Source of the DNA: an uncultured Alphaproteobacteria bacterium
GTDB taxonomy: Bacteria > Pseudomonadota > Alphaproteobacteria > HIMB59 > GCA-002718135
Reading direction: 5' to 3'
Assembly (NCBI GenBank): GCA_902596065.1
Contig: CACJSL010000001.1
Span: 1 to 48,781 of the forward strand
DNA length: 48,781 nt
In this document: piece after piece, positions 8,764-17,431 of the stretch
Layout of the letters: the number at the start of each line of letters is the position of its first letter
Position numbering within the stretch: the stretch's first letter is position 1
The notes under the pieces: generated by a model
Database searches by the model: none
Told to the model about the DNA's origin: nothing
Seen by the model: the letters and a program-made list of their open reading frames with translations, nothing else
Translations under genes and position numbers: made by a program

Positions 8764-9604
8764 TTTGTTTTTTAAGTCTTTTCATTATATCATCTAGCTG
8801 GTCAAGATCTGAATAAAACAGTGTCAAGGATCCTGAAGATCCTTCTCGGTTAAAATGTATAGAGGTTTTTAGACCAATTTTTTCAGAAAGCTCCTTTTCT
8901 AAATCTGCAATATTGGGATCTTTATATTTTTTATTACTTTTATTTTTTTTATACTTCGAGGTGTTTTTTTCAGTTTCTCTGACGCTTAATTTTTTATCAA
9001 TTATTTCTTTTGCAAGTGCATTGGCACTAGGAACGCCAATCAGGGCCCTAGCATGCCCCATGGTTAGCCTTCCTTCAATTATATAGTTCAAAATTTCATT
9101 ATCTAAATCTAAAAGTCTAACCATGTTAGAAATATGACTTTTGCTTTTCCCAATAATAGAACTTAAAGTATCATGTCCTGTATTTTGATTCTCTAAAAGT
9201 TTTTTATAGGCTTTGGCCTCTTCCACAGCGTTTAAATTTTCTCTTTGTATGTTTTCGATTAAAGCTGCTTCTTGAGCCTCATTGTCTGTCATTTCTTTAA
9301 CAAGTGCTGGAATTTCATGCAATCCTGCAATTTGAGCCCCCCGCCACCTTCTTTCACCTGCGATTATTTCATATTGTTGTTTTTCTTTTTTTCTAACAAC
9401 TATCGGTTGTAAAACTCCTTGAGATTTAATTGAGCTTGCAAGTTCTTCGAGTTCTTCTTTTTTAAAATCTTTTCTAGGCTGATCTTTGTTGGCTTTAATT
9501 TCAGATATATTAATAAGCTTGAAATTTTGGGTATTTTTTTCATTTTTACCAGAAGAAAGCAGGGCCCCCAAACCTCTTCCTAATTTTTTATTTTCTGAAA
9601 TCAT
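8756..9604 (-). CDS. parB: Chromosome-partitioning protein ParB
   Basis: A CTP-dependent DNA clamp that loads at parS sites and segregates origins together with ParA. The 282 residues show the N-terminal ParA-contact start (KKLGRGLGALLSS, 6-18), the CTP-binding arginine patch GERRWR (83-88), ENIQRENLN (117-125), a helix-turn-helix for parS at about 145-185, and a C-terminal dimer domain. It is second in the parA-parB pair (seven-base gap). Its 3' end overlaps holA by eight bases tail to tail. Two matching parS-like sites lie 3-4 kb upstream. Confidence 0.97.
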   Translation of the reverse strand: MISENKKLGRGLGALLSSGKNEKNTQNFKLINISEIKANKDQPRKDFKKEELEELASSIKSQGVLQPIVVRKKEKQQYEIIAGERRWRGAQIAGLHEIPALVKEMTDNEAQEAALIENIQRENLNAVEEAKAYKKLLENQNTGHDTLSSIIGKSKSHISNMVRLLDLDNEILNYIIEGRLTMGHARALIGVPSANALAKEIIDKKLSVRETEKNTSKYKKNKSNKKYKDPNIADLEKELSEKIGLKTSIHFNREGSSGSLTLFYSDLDQLDDIMKRLKKQTN

Positions 9605-9611
9605 TTATTTA

Positions 9612-10370
9612 TTATTGGTTTAAAATTAACTCTTTTGCAAGACCTATATATGCTTGAGACCCGGCACACTGGGTATCATATAGTAAAACTGGTTTGCCGT
9701 GGCTTGGGGCTTCAGAAACCCTAACATTTCTTGGTATAACAGTTTTGTAAACCTTGTTTTTAAAATGACTTCTTACATCATCTTCAACCAAGGAGCTTAA
9801 TGCATTTCTTTTGTCAAACATAGTTAGAACTACTCCTTCCAGATCAATAGTAGAATTTAATCCCAATTTAATTGTATCAATGGTGTTAGTAAGTGCACTT
9901 AAGCCTTCTAAGGCAAAAAATTCACACTGCAGAGGAATAATTACAGACTTTGAAGCAACTAGTCCATTTATTGTTAACAGGCCCAATGCAGGTGGACAGT
10001 CTATAAAAATAAAATCATAACCGCCTATTTTAGATAATATTTTTTTTAGAGCTTCTTCCCTGTTTTCTATTTCAGCTAATTCAATTTCAGAGGCAGCAAG
10101 ATCTATTGAAGAAGATATGATATCAAGTTTGGGGATAGAAGTTTTTTTAATACTTGAAACATCAAACTCTTGATTGGTCAATAATTGATATAATGAGGGC
10201 TCTCTATCTTCTTCTAAAATTCCAAGACCTGTGCTTGCATTTCCTTGTGGGTCAGCATCAACTAGCAATACTCTTTTGTCAATAGCCGCCAAGGCCGTCG
10301 CAAGATTTATAGCTGTTGTTGTTTTTCCTACACCACCTTTTTGATTTGCAATTGCAATTATTTTAGTCAT
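9612..10370 (-). CDS. parA: Chromosome-partitioning ATPase ParA
   Basis: A 252-residue Walker-type ATPase with the deviant Walker A motif KGGVGKTT (11-18, signature lysine K11), a Walker A'/B segment DFIFIDCPP (about 119-127) and conserved VILTMFD-like strand. It forms a nucleoid-bound gradient that pulls ParB-parS complexes. The ATG lies one base after the rsmG stop, in the mnmE-mnmG-rsmG-parA-parB cluster typical of origin-proximal DNA. Confidence 0.97.
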   Translation of the reverse strand: MTKIIAIANQKGGVGKTTTAINLATALAAIDKRVLLVDADPQGNASTGLGILEEDREPSLYQLLTNQEFDVSSIKKTSIPKLDIISSSIDLAASEIELAEIENREEALKKILSKIGGYDFIFIDCPPALGLLTINGLVASKSVIIPLQCEFFALEGLSALTNTIDTIKLGLNSTIDLEGVVLTMFDKRNALSSLVEDDVRSHFKNKVYKTVIPRNVRVSEAPSHGKPVLLYDTQCAGSQAYIGLAKELILNQ

Positions 10371-10371
10371 A

Positions 10372-10977
10372 TTATAGTTTTTTTAGATTTCGAATAACGA
10401 GCAAACTTCCTCCTCTATCAGAAAGACTGGTGCGTTTGTGATACTTAAATTTCCAAATTTTATTTGCATCTAATATTTCATCATTAACAGTTTTGCCTTT
10501 TAAAAAAATAAGAACAGTATTTTTTTTTAAAAAATTATGTGAGTAAGTAAAAAGTTTGCTTAGGTTTCCAAGTGCGCGTGACGTAATAATGTCATACTTT
10601 TTAGCTTCTTCGTTTTCCACTCTATCAAGTATTATTTTTACTTTTAAATTCATCTCTTTTTTTATTTTTTCTAAAAATTTTGTTTTTTTATTATTTGAAT
10701 CAACCAAGGTAACATTTTGACATCCCATGATACTTAATATTAAGCCAGGAAGTCCGGCTCCTGTTCCCATATCCAAAATAGAACAATTATAATTATTAAG
10801 TGTTGGTAAAATTTGTAAACAATCAAGAATATGTCGTTTCCATGGGTCTTCCAATGTTGAGCGGCCAACCAGGTTAGTGTGTTTATTATATTTTTTGAGA
10901 TTAAAAATATATGTATCTAATAATTGTTCTTGGGCATTACTGATATTAAATTTTTTTATTATTTCTTCTTTAGTCAA
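10372..10977 (-). CDS. rsmG: 16S rRNA (guanine-527 N7) methyltransferase RsmG
   Basis: A 201-residue methyltransferase. The SAM-binding motif ILDMGTGAGLPGL sits at 67-79, preceded by the family segment RHILDC (48-53). It methylates G527 of 16S rRNA. The start is a TTG two bases after the mnmG stop, which suggests coupling to mnmG. Length is typical. Confidence 0.94.
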   Translation of the reverse strand: MTKEEIIKKFNISNAQEQLLDTYIFNLKKYNKHTNLVGRSTLEDPWKRHILDCLQILPTLNNYNCSILDMGTGAGLPGLILSIMGCQNVTLVDSNNKKTKFLEKIKKEMNLKVKIILDRVENEEAKKYDIITSRALGNLSKLFTYSHNFLKKNTVLIFLKGKTVNDEILDANKIWKFKYHKRTSLSDRGGSLLVIRNLKKL

Positions 10978-10979
10978 GT

Positions 10980-12860
10980 TTATGCCGCTTTGGTATTTTT
11001 CTGTTTTTTTACAAATCTTAATAAGGCGATGATTGCAGCAGGTGTTACCCCAGAAATTCTAGATGCGGCCCCAAGGGTTGGTGGTTGTGTTGTTGTTAGT
11101 TTTTCAATGATTTCGTTAGAGAGGCTTCCTACCTTTTTGTAATCTAAGTTAATTGGAATAATTAATTCCTCTTCTCTTTTGAAATCAATTATATCTTCTC
11201 TCTGTCTACTGAGATATCCAGAATATTGAGATTCAATTGTTATTTGTTCAGATATTTCTTCTTCAATTTTTTTTGTTTCTGGCCAAATTTTGTTAATATG
11301 CTCAAAAGATATATTTTTATAAGAAAGTAGCTCAAATGCAGTTCTTTTTTTTCCATCGTGATTTATTTTAATTCCTTTTTTAGACAGCTCATTTGGTGAT
11401 ATTTTTTTAGATTTAACCAAATTAAAACTGCTTTTAATTTTTTCTATTTTTTCTTCAAACCTAATTTTTCTTGCCCTACCAACACAGCCAACTTTTATAC
11501 CTAGTGGTGTAAGTCTTTGATCAGCATTGTCTGCTCTTAATAAAAGCCTATATTCTGATCTCGATGTAAACATTCTGTAAGGTTCTTTTGTTCCTTTGAT
11601 AACCAAATCATCAATTAAAACCCCAATATATCCATCTGCCCTATCTAAAACAAAAGATTGCTTTTTATTACTAATCAAAGCAGCATTTATTCCAGCCATA
11701 ATGCCTTGGGCAGCCGCTTCTTCATAGCCTGTTGTTCCATTAATTTGTCCAGCTAAAAAAAGGTTTTTAATTTTTTTGGTTTCTAAAGAGTGGTAAAGCT
11801 CTTGAGGGTTTACATAATCATACTCTATTGCGTAGCCTGGTTTGATGATTTTTGCTTTTTGAAGCCCCTTGATAGAGTGAACAAATTCTTCTTGTACATC
11901 CTCAGGAAGAGATGTTGATATTCCATTTGGATAAATAACCTCACTTTCAAGACCTTCTGGCTCAAGAAATATTTGGTGACTGTTTTTGTCAGAAAATTTT
12001 CTAACTTTGTCTTCAATAGATGGACAATACCTTGCCCCCATTGATTTAATTTCTCCTGAATACATAGGGGAGAGATGAATATTATTATTAATAATTTCAT
12101 GGGTGTGCTCATTTGTGTTTGTCAAAAAACAAGAGATTTGTTTTATGTGTATAAGTTTGTTGATAAAAGAAAATGGTTTAATGATTGAGTCTGGTTTTTG
12201 TTCATTTAAATAATTGAAATTTATAGATTTTTTATCTATTCTTGGTGGTGTTCCAGTTTTTAATCTGCCTATTGAAAACTTTAATCTTTCTATTGATTTT
12301 GCTAAATTTATTGCTGGTTTGTCGCCGACCCTTCCTGCTTCATAGCTTTTTTTGCCTATCCTTATTAATCCTCGTAAAAAGGTACCTGTTGTTAAAACAA
12401 GGGTTTTTGATCTAATTTCTCCAATATTTTCGACCAAAACACCTTTTAATTTATTGTTTATTAGAATAATGTCCTCAACTGAGCCCTCTAAGATATCCAG
12501 ATTTTTTTGTTTTTTTACAATATCTTGTATAGATTTTTTGTATAAAACCCTATCAGCTTGTGCTCTAGGGCCTTGTACTGCTGGCCCCCTGCTTAAATTT
12601 AGCATTCTGAATTGTATGCCAGAATTATCAATTGCTCTACCCATTATTCCATCAAGAGCATCAATTTCTCTAACCAAATGACCCTTACCAAGACCTCCAA
12701 TAGCGGGATTACAAGACATTTCACCAATTTTTTCAATTTTATGAGTAATTAATAAAGTGTTGCTTTTCATTCTCGCAGAAGCGCATGCAGCTTCAACTCC
12801 TGCGTGACCCCCGCCAATAACAACCACATCGTATTTCGTATTTTTAATATTATTTTTCAC
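10980..12860 (-). CDS. mnmG: tRNA uridine 5-carboxymethylaminomethyl modification enzyme MnmG
   Basis: The FAD-binding partner of MnmE in wobble-uridine (U34) tRNA modification. The N-terminal dinucleotide motif VVVIGGGHAGVEAA is at 12-25, and the family segment SCNPAIGGLGKGHLVREIDA follows. At 626 residues it is full length, with a helical C-terminal MnmE/tRNA-binding domain ending LGAASRISGVTPAA. The start codon is a GTG at 12860 that lies inside the parS-like palindrome CACGTG, so one sequence serves both as start codon and partition site. It is six bases downstream of mnmE. Confidence 0.97.
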   Translation of the reverse strand: MKNNIKNTKYDVVVIGGGHAGVEAACASARMKSNTLLITHKIEKIGEMSCNPAIGGLGKGHLVREIDALDGIMGRAIDNSGIQFRMLNLSRGPAVQGPRAQADRVLYKKSIQDIVKKQKNLDILEGSVEDIILINNKLKGVLVENIGEIRSKTLVLTTGTFLRGLIRIGKKSYEAGRVGDKPAINLAKSIERLKFSIGRLKTGTPPRIDKKSINFNYLNEQKPDSIIKPFSFINKLIHIKQISCFLTNTNEHTHEIINNNIHLSPMYSGEIKSMGARYCPSIEDKVRKFSDKNSHQIFLEPEGLESEVIYPNGISTSLPEDVQEEFVHSIKGLQKAKIIKPGYAIEYDYVNPQELYHSLETKKIKNLFLAGQINGTTGYEEAAAQGIMAGINAALISNKKQSFVLDRADGYIGVLIDDLVIKGTKEPYRMFTSRSEYRLLLRADNADQRLTPLGIKVGCVGRARKIRFEEKIEKIKSSFNLVKSKKISPNELSKKGIKINHDGKKRTAFELLSYKNISFEHINKIWPETKKIEEEISEQITIESQYSGYLSRQREDIIDFKREEELIIPINLDYKKVGSLSNEIIEKLTTTQPPTLGAASRISGVTPAAIIALLRFVKKQKNTKAA

Positions 12861-12866
12861 GTGAAA
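12855..12866. other. parS-like ParB-binding site at the mnmG start codon
   Basis: TTTCACGTGAAA (12855-12866) is the perfect palindromic core of the conserved bacterial parS site TGTTTCACGTGAAACA; the 16-base window 12853-12868 matches it at 13 positions. It covers the GTG start of mnmG. It lies within the locus that encodes ParA/ParB and about 3.6-4 kb from the proposed origin, the usual placement of parS. Confidence 0.8.
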
Positions 12867-14189
12867 TTATTTTCCTATACAAAAATCAGAGAATATTATA
12901 TCCAAAATATCCTCAATATCAACATTTCCAAATAAATTTCCTAATTCTTTTATAGAAATACGAATATCTTCAGCGACCAGATCTATATTTTTGTCATTTT
13001 TTGCATTTTTTAACTGTATATTAACCTTTTCAATACATCTTAGGTGTCTTTCACGTGAAATATATCCCTCTTCTTTAAGGGTTTTTGGAGATATTTTTTT
13101 GCTTATAATTTTTAAGAGCCTATTAACACCAAAACCATTTTTTGAGGAAATATTATATAAATTATCACTAATAAATTTTGATTTTTTTAAATCTTGTTTT
13201 GATTTTACAAAAATAGTGTTCTTAAAGTTTTGGAATAGCTTAATATCTGATTTTTTTTCAACAAATATAAGGTTTAGATCAGATTCATCTGCTGCTTTAA
13301 ATGCCAGTTCAATCCCGATTTTTTCTACTTTATTTAATTTATCTGATTTTTTATATGCGGCCCTTATGCCAGCTGTATCAATAAACCTTATTGGAAGTCC
13401 GTTTATATCAAGAAAAGATTCAAGAAGATCTCTTGTTGTTCCTGGGATATTTGTAACTATAGAAATATCCTTACCAGAAATATAATTAATAAAACTAGAT
13501 TTCCCTGTGTTTGGCTTGCCCAAAATAACAACTACAAAACCATTTCTAATTGATTTTCCAATATTGGCTGTAGAAATAAGGGAGTTGGTTTCTTTAATAT
13601 TGTTCTCTATTTGTTCTTTAATTTCTTTGTTTAAGTTTTTTGGAAGCTCTTCGTCAGCAAAATCTATTACTGCCTCTATATTTGCCAAAGTTTTTTTTAA
13701 ATTATTAAAAATTTTTTTTGATTTAGTAAAAAAAAACCCAGACAGATGGCTGATTGCTTGCTTTCTTTGCATTTCTGTTTCTGAGTTTACTATATCGGCA
13801 ATTGCTTCAACTTGAGTCAGCTCCAACTTGTTGTTTTCAAATGCTCTTTTTGTAAATTCACCAGGTTTTGCCAACCTTAACATGGGTATTTTTTTTAGCT
13901 CTTCGAATAATTTTTTTACCACAGCGTTTCCACCATGTGTTGATATTTCTGCCATATCTTCACCAGTATAGCTTTTTGGTTTTTTATAAATTGTTGTTAT
14001 AGTTTGGTCAATTAACTCACCGGATCCAGAGAAGATTTTGGTTAGTTTTGCTTCTCTTTGTTTGTGATTTTTTGAGGTTGATAAAGTATTGATTACTTTA
14101 ATACTACTTGGACCAGATATTCTTATAATGTTAATTGCTGACTTCCCAGGACCTGAGGCTAAAGCAAAAATTGTGTCTTTTTTTTTCAT
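12867..14189 (-). CDS. mnmE: tRNA modification GTPase MnmE
   Basis: A 440-residue GTPase working with MnmG on tRNA U34. N-terminal formyl-THF-binding domain (1-~120, starts DTIFALASGPGKSAINIIRISG), central helical domain, inserted G domain with G1 GKPNTGKS near 225 and DTAG switch, and the catalytic C-terminal tetrapeptide CIGK (437-440). First gene of the leftward mnmE-mnmG-rsmG-parA-parB cluster, 76 bases after the sulfotransferase. A second parS-like site lies in its coding region. Confidence 0.97.
   Translation of the reverse strand: MKKKDTIFALASGPGKSAINIIRISGPSSIKVINTLSTSKNHKQREAKLTKIFSGSGELIDQTITTIYKKPKSYTGEDMAEISTHGGNAVVKKLFEELKKIPMLRLAKPGEFTKRAFENNKLELTQVEAIADIVNSETEMQRKQAISHLSGFFFTKSKKIFNNLKKTLANIEAVIDFADEELPKNLNKEIKEQIENNIKETNSLISTANIGKSIRNGFVVVILGKPNTGKSSFINYISGKDISIVTNIPGTTRDLLESFLDINGLPIRFIDTAGIRAAYKKSDKLNKVEKIGIELAFKAADESDLNLIFVEKKSDIKLFQNFKNTIFVKSKQDLKKSKFISDNLYNISSKNGFGVNRLLKIISKKISPKTLKEEGYISRERHLRCIEKVNIQLKNAKNDKNIDLVAEDIRISIKELGNLFGNVDIEDILDIIFSDFCIGK
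13049..13060. other. parS-like ParB-binding site inside mnmE
   Basis: TTTCACGTGAAA (13049-13060); the 16-base window 13047-13062 matches the consensus parS at 14 of 16 positions. It is 194 bases from the site at the mnmG start. A pair of near-identical 12-base palindromes in A/T-rich coding DNA is very unlikely by chance. Confidence 0.82.
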
Positions 14190-14265
14190 TTAAGGTGAAG
14201 TGAAATAAACCTTAATTTAATACAAGTCTATAATTTATAAAATATGATATATTGTTTTTTTGTTT

Positions 14266-15102
14266 TTAATTTAAATAACCAAATTTTTTCATTGTTTCAG
14301 CAAAGCTTTTTTCTATATTCTTTGAGTGTTCAGTAGATAAGCCTTTTTTCCATTGGTTTTTTTTACCAATATTAAAAAATTTTGTCCCATATATAGATTC
14401 TTCGAATCCTAATTCTGTTTCCATTTTCTTTAAATTAGTGAAGTTTGTGCTTTTCGTAACATTTATAATTTTTTGATCTGTAAAACCTACCTCTACTCCA
14501 ACATTCTTTAAAAACATAATAAGCTGCATTATTGTCTGCATTGGTTTATCAATCATGTCTTCATATTTAATAACAATTTTTGGATAATTAGGAATTAACC
14601 ATGAGCTTACATGATAATCCCATCGCGACCAATGTGTAAAATATTGGCTTTCTTTATTTTTTACAGTAAATTTTTCATCTTTAATAATTTTAACAACATC
14701 TTCAACTTTTAATCCTGAAAATTTAGAATATGATAAAACAATATCTCTTGGATCTCTGACGATATAAATTGCGCATTTTGTTGTTTCTTTGTTTGTATAG
14801 TCATAGCCGTCTATTTTAATGTTTGCAGCGTGGGTTTTAAAAAATTTTAAGGTGTTTTTTTTATTAAATAGTTTTTGGGCTTCGACTCTAAATTTTGCTA
14901 AAGTTGTGAGATTATATGTTGGTATCTTTTTTTCTTTAATTGCCTCATCAAAATAAAAAGGTCTGTCAAAGGTGTTTATTTTTTTTAATATCTTAAAATT
15001 AAAATTACCATCTTCCGTGTAAAACAAACTTGACAAAACCGACCTAATCCAAGTATTCCCACTTTTTGGATATGAAGCAATCCAAATAATATTTTTATCC
15101 AT
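14266..15102 (-). CDS. PAPS-dependent sulfotransferase domain protein
   Basis: A 278-residue protein with the elements of cytosolic sulfotransferases: the 5'-phosphosulfate loop YPKSGNTW (11-18), the 3'-phosphate motif YIVRDPRDIVLSYSKF at about 115-130, and near the C-terminus FFNIGKKNQWKKGLS, the PAPS-binding end motif. It should move sulfate from PAPS to a hydroxyl or amine on a small molecule or sugar; the acceptor cannot be read from the sequence. There is no signal peptide, so action is cytoplasmic. It sits alone between mnmE and rho, two core genes near the origin, and looks like an accessory insertion, although its composition matches the neighbours. Confidence 0.85.
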   Translation of the reverse strand: MDKNIIWIASYPKSGNTWIRSVLSSLFYTEDGNFNFKILKKINTFDRPFYFDEAIKEKKIPTYNLTTLAKFRVEAQKLFNKKNTLKFFKTHAANIKIDGYDYTNKETTKCAIYIVRDPRDIVLSYSKFSGLKVEDVVKIIKDEKFTVKNKESQYFTHWSRWDYHVSSWLIPNYPKIVIKYEDMIDKPMQTIMQLIMFLKNVGVEVGFTDQKIINVTKSTNFTNLKKMETELGFEESIYGTKFFNIGKKNQWKKGLSTEHSKNIEKSFAETMKKFGYLN

Positions 15103-15145
15103 CTGGTTCTATTAATATCAAAATGTAGTTAAAAAAAGAGTAATT

Positions 15146-16411
15146 TTAAGATTGGTTTTTGGTACCCATACTTTGAAAGAAATCATTATTTGTTTTAGAA
15201 TCTTTCATTTTGTCTAAAAGAAACTCCATGGCCTCTGTTGTTCCCATTGGGGCTAAAATTTTTCTAAGAATAAACGTTTTACCTAGCTCGTCTTTGTCTA
15301 GAAGCAACTCTTCTTTTCTAGTAGCAGATTTTCCAATATCAAATGCTGGGTATGTTCTTTTTTGACTTAGTTTTCTATCAAGTACAATTTCACTATTACC
15401 TGTACCTTTGAACTCTTCGAAAATAACCTCATCCATTCTACTACCGGTTTCAATAAGGGCAGTGGCAATAATAGTTAAAGACCCTCCTTTTTCTACATTT
15501 CTAGCAGCACCAAAAAATCTTTTTGGTCTCTGAAGTGCATTAGCGTCAACACCACCTGTTAAAACCTTACCACTTGATGGAACAACAGTATTATAAGCCC
15601 TTCCTAATCTTGTTATAGAATCTAATAAAATTACAACATCTTTTTTGTATTCAACTAAACGTTTAGCTTTTTCTATAACCATTTCAGCAACTTGAACATG
15701 CCTGGATGCAGGTTCATCAAAAGTTGAACTAATAACCTCCCCTTTTACTGATCTTGCCATATCAGTTACTTCCTCAGGCCTTTCATCTATTAAAAGAACT
15801 ATAAGCTTTGTATTAGGATTGTTTTTGGTAATTGCGTTGGCGATTTTTTGCATTATGATTGTTTTTCCTGTAAACGGTTGGGCAACAATCAACTGTCTTT
15901 GTCCCTTACCTAGTGGAGCAATAATATCTATAATTCTTTCTGTTAAATCTGGCATTGGTTTTTCTTGTTCAAGTTTAAATCTAGATTCTGGGTATAAGGG
16001 GGTTAAATCTTCAAAATTAATTCTGTTTCTTACTTGGTTTGGGTCTTGATCATTAATTGAAATAATTTTAATAAGTGCAAAATACCGCTCTCCATTCTTG
16101 GGAGCTCTTATTTCTCCTTCAATACTATCGCCTGTTCTAAGACTAAACTTTTTGATTTGACTTGGGCTAACATAAATATCATCAGGTCCAGGTAAATAAT
16201 TTGATTCTGGCGATCTTAAAAAACCAAAACCATCTTGCATAATTTCTATTACTCCTATTCCAGTTATTGTTTCTCCATCAATTGCTATTTTTTTTAAAAT
16301 AGCGAACATCAAATCTTGTTTTCTTAATGAAGATGGGTTTTCAATACCAAGGTCATCAGCTTGCTTTAATAGGTCTTCTGGATTTTTTATTTTTAAATCT
16401 TGTAAATTCAT
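15146..16411 (-). CDS. rho: Transcription termination factor Rho
   Basis: Hexameric RNA-dependent ATPase that ends transcription. The 421 residues show an N-terminal Rho helix-loop (about 1-45), an RNA-binding OB/cold-shock fold (about 50-125 with [16 protein letters not shown]), Walker A AQPFTGKT near 180, Walker [17 protein letters not shown], and the C-terminal secondary RNA site. Full length, without the large insertions of some phyla. It is the last leftward gene before the putative origin; in several alphaproteobacteria hemE-type genes lie here, which are absent. Confidence 0.98.
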   Translation of the reverse strand: MNLQDLKIKNPEDLLKQADDLGIENPSSLRKQDLMFAILKKIAIDGETITGIGVIEIMQDGFGFLRSPESNYLPGPDDIYVSPSQIKKFSLRTGDSIEGEIRAPKNGERYFALIKIISINDQDPNQVRNRINFEDLTPLYPESRFKLEQEKPMPDLTERIIDIIAPLGKGQRQLIVAQPFTGKTIIMQKIANAITKNNPNTKLIVLLIDERPEEVTDMARSVKGEVISSTFDEPASRHVQVAEMVIEKAKRLVEYKKDVVILLDSITRLGRAYNTVVPSSGKVLTGGVDANALQRPKRFFGAARNVEKGGSLTIIATALIETGSRMDEVIFEEFKGTGNSEIVLDRKLSQKRTYPAFDIGKSATRKEELLLDKDELGKTFILRKILAPMGTTEAMEFLLDKMKDSKTNNDFFQSMGTKNQS

Positions 16412-16825
16412 AATATTTTTAGTGGGGGTAATTAGGATAAGAAAAATTATTAATATTTAAAAAAAACTATAAAGTCAAAATAATATTATAATATATATTT
16501 ATATAAGTTGTTTTAGTTGGTGTTGTTAAAAAAAATAATAATTTTTTTTGCTCATATTTTAAGGAAAACTATACAATATTAATAAAATAACCAATAAGGT
16601 ATGAAAAACCTTAAAAAAAAAGGTAAACAACTGATTTTATTAGATTTTAGCTTATTTTATGTGTTTATAACATGTTCATGGAAAAATGACAAAAAACTAA
16701 ATTCACAGATATTAATAATTTTAGACTTATAAAAAAAATTATAAAAAAAGATGTATATAAAAATGACAAAAACTTTAAACAAAAATAAAAAAAGAAAAGC
16801 GTGAATAAAACTCACAGTTATAAAC
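16412..16825. other. Putative replication origin (oriC)
   Basis: The only gene-free stretch over 300 bases in the window. To its left rho, mnmE, mnmG, rsmG, parA and parB point left; to its right maf, aroE, coaE and dnaQ point right, the layout known around the origin in Caulobacter and relatives. 16441-16560 is almost pure A/T, a plausible unwinding region. The right part holds DnaA-box-like sites (consensus TTATNCACA): TGTTTATAA (16662-16670, minus), AAATTCACA (16699-16707, weaker), CGTGAATAA (16800-16808, minus) and TTATAAACA (16818-16826). None is a perfect box. Direct repeats AAAAATGACAAAAA (16682-16695, 16759-16772) and a small AAGGT/ACCTT hairpin (16596-16612) are also present. The promoters of rho and maf must lie here too. 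Confidence 0.72.
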
Positions 16826-17431
16826 ATGGTTTTTAACAATAAATTTATATTAGCTAGCACCAGCAAATCAAGGTATTTTATATTAAAAAACACTGGCCTG
16901 TCTTTTTCTAGATATGCGCCGCTTTGTGATGAAAACAAACTTAAAAAAGAACTATTAATAAAAAAAACCACGCCAAAAAAAATTTCTTTAGAGCTGGCAA
17001 GATCAAAGGCTTTTAGTATAAGTAAAAAAATAAAAAACAAAGCAATAGTAGGCTCTGATACCGTTATATTTATAAATAATAAAATTTTAAATAAAGCCAA
17101 AAATCTTAAAGAGGCCAAAAACAAAATAAAACTAATGGCCGGGAATAAACACTCTATATATTCAACTGCGTCTGTTTTTTACAACAAAAAAGAAGTTTGG
17201 AACAAAACACAAAAAACAACCGTTAAAATAAGAAAACTAACAAATAAAGAAATAGATATATATTTATCAAATACAGGTACCAAAATATTAAGCTCTGTTG
17301 GTTGTTACCAAATAGAGATGGGAGGAGCAAACATTATTGAGAACATAAAAGGCGATTATTTTAATGTGATGGGCTTTCCGCTTTTTCCTTTTTTAAATTT
17401 TTTAAAAAGGTTTAATATAAAAAAACTATAA
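16826..17431 (+). CDS. maf: Maf-family nucleotide pyrophosphatase
   Basis: A 201-residue Maf/HAM1-fold protein that hydrolyses non-canonical or modified NTPs. N-terminal motif FILASTSKSR (7-16), SLELARSKA, the catalytic segment AIVGSDTVIF (about 72-81), and the C-terminal stretch around GDYFNVMGFPL. It is Lys/Asn/Ile-rich like its neighbours. First rightward gene after the putative origin; a DnaA-box-like TTATAAACA ends on the first base of its ATG, and no Shine-Dalgarno is visible. Its stop overlaps the aroE start by one base. Confidence 0.88.
   Translation: MVFNNKFILASTSKSRYFILKNTGLSFSRYAPLCDENKLKKELLIKKTTPKKISLELARSKAFSISKKIKNKAIVGSDTVIFINNKILNKAKNLKEAKNKIKLMAGNKHSIYSTASVFYNKKEVWNKTQKTTVKIRKLTNKEIDIYLSNTGTKILSSVGCYQIEMGGANIIENIKGDYFNVMGFPLFPFLNFLKRFNIKKL

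Noticed and set aside
16657-17124. 155-codon hydrophobic ORF on the minus strand across the putative origin and maf
   Set aside because: It is antisense to maf and to A-rich non-coding DNA; its Phe/Leu richness simply reflects the complement of Lys-rich codons.
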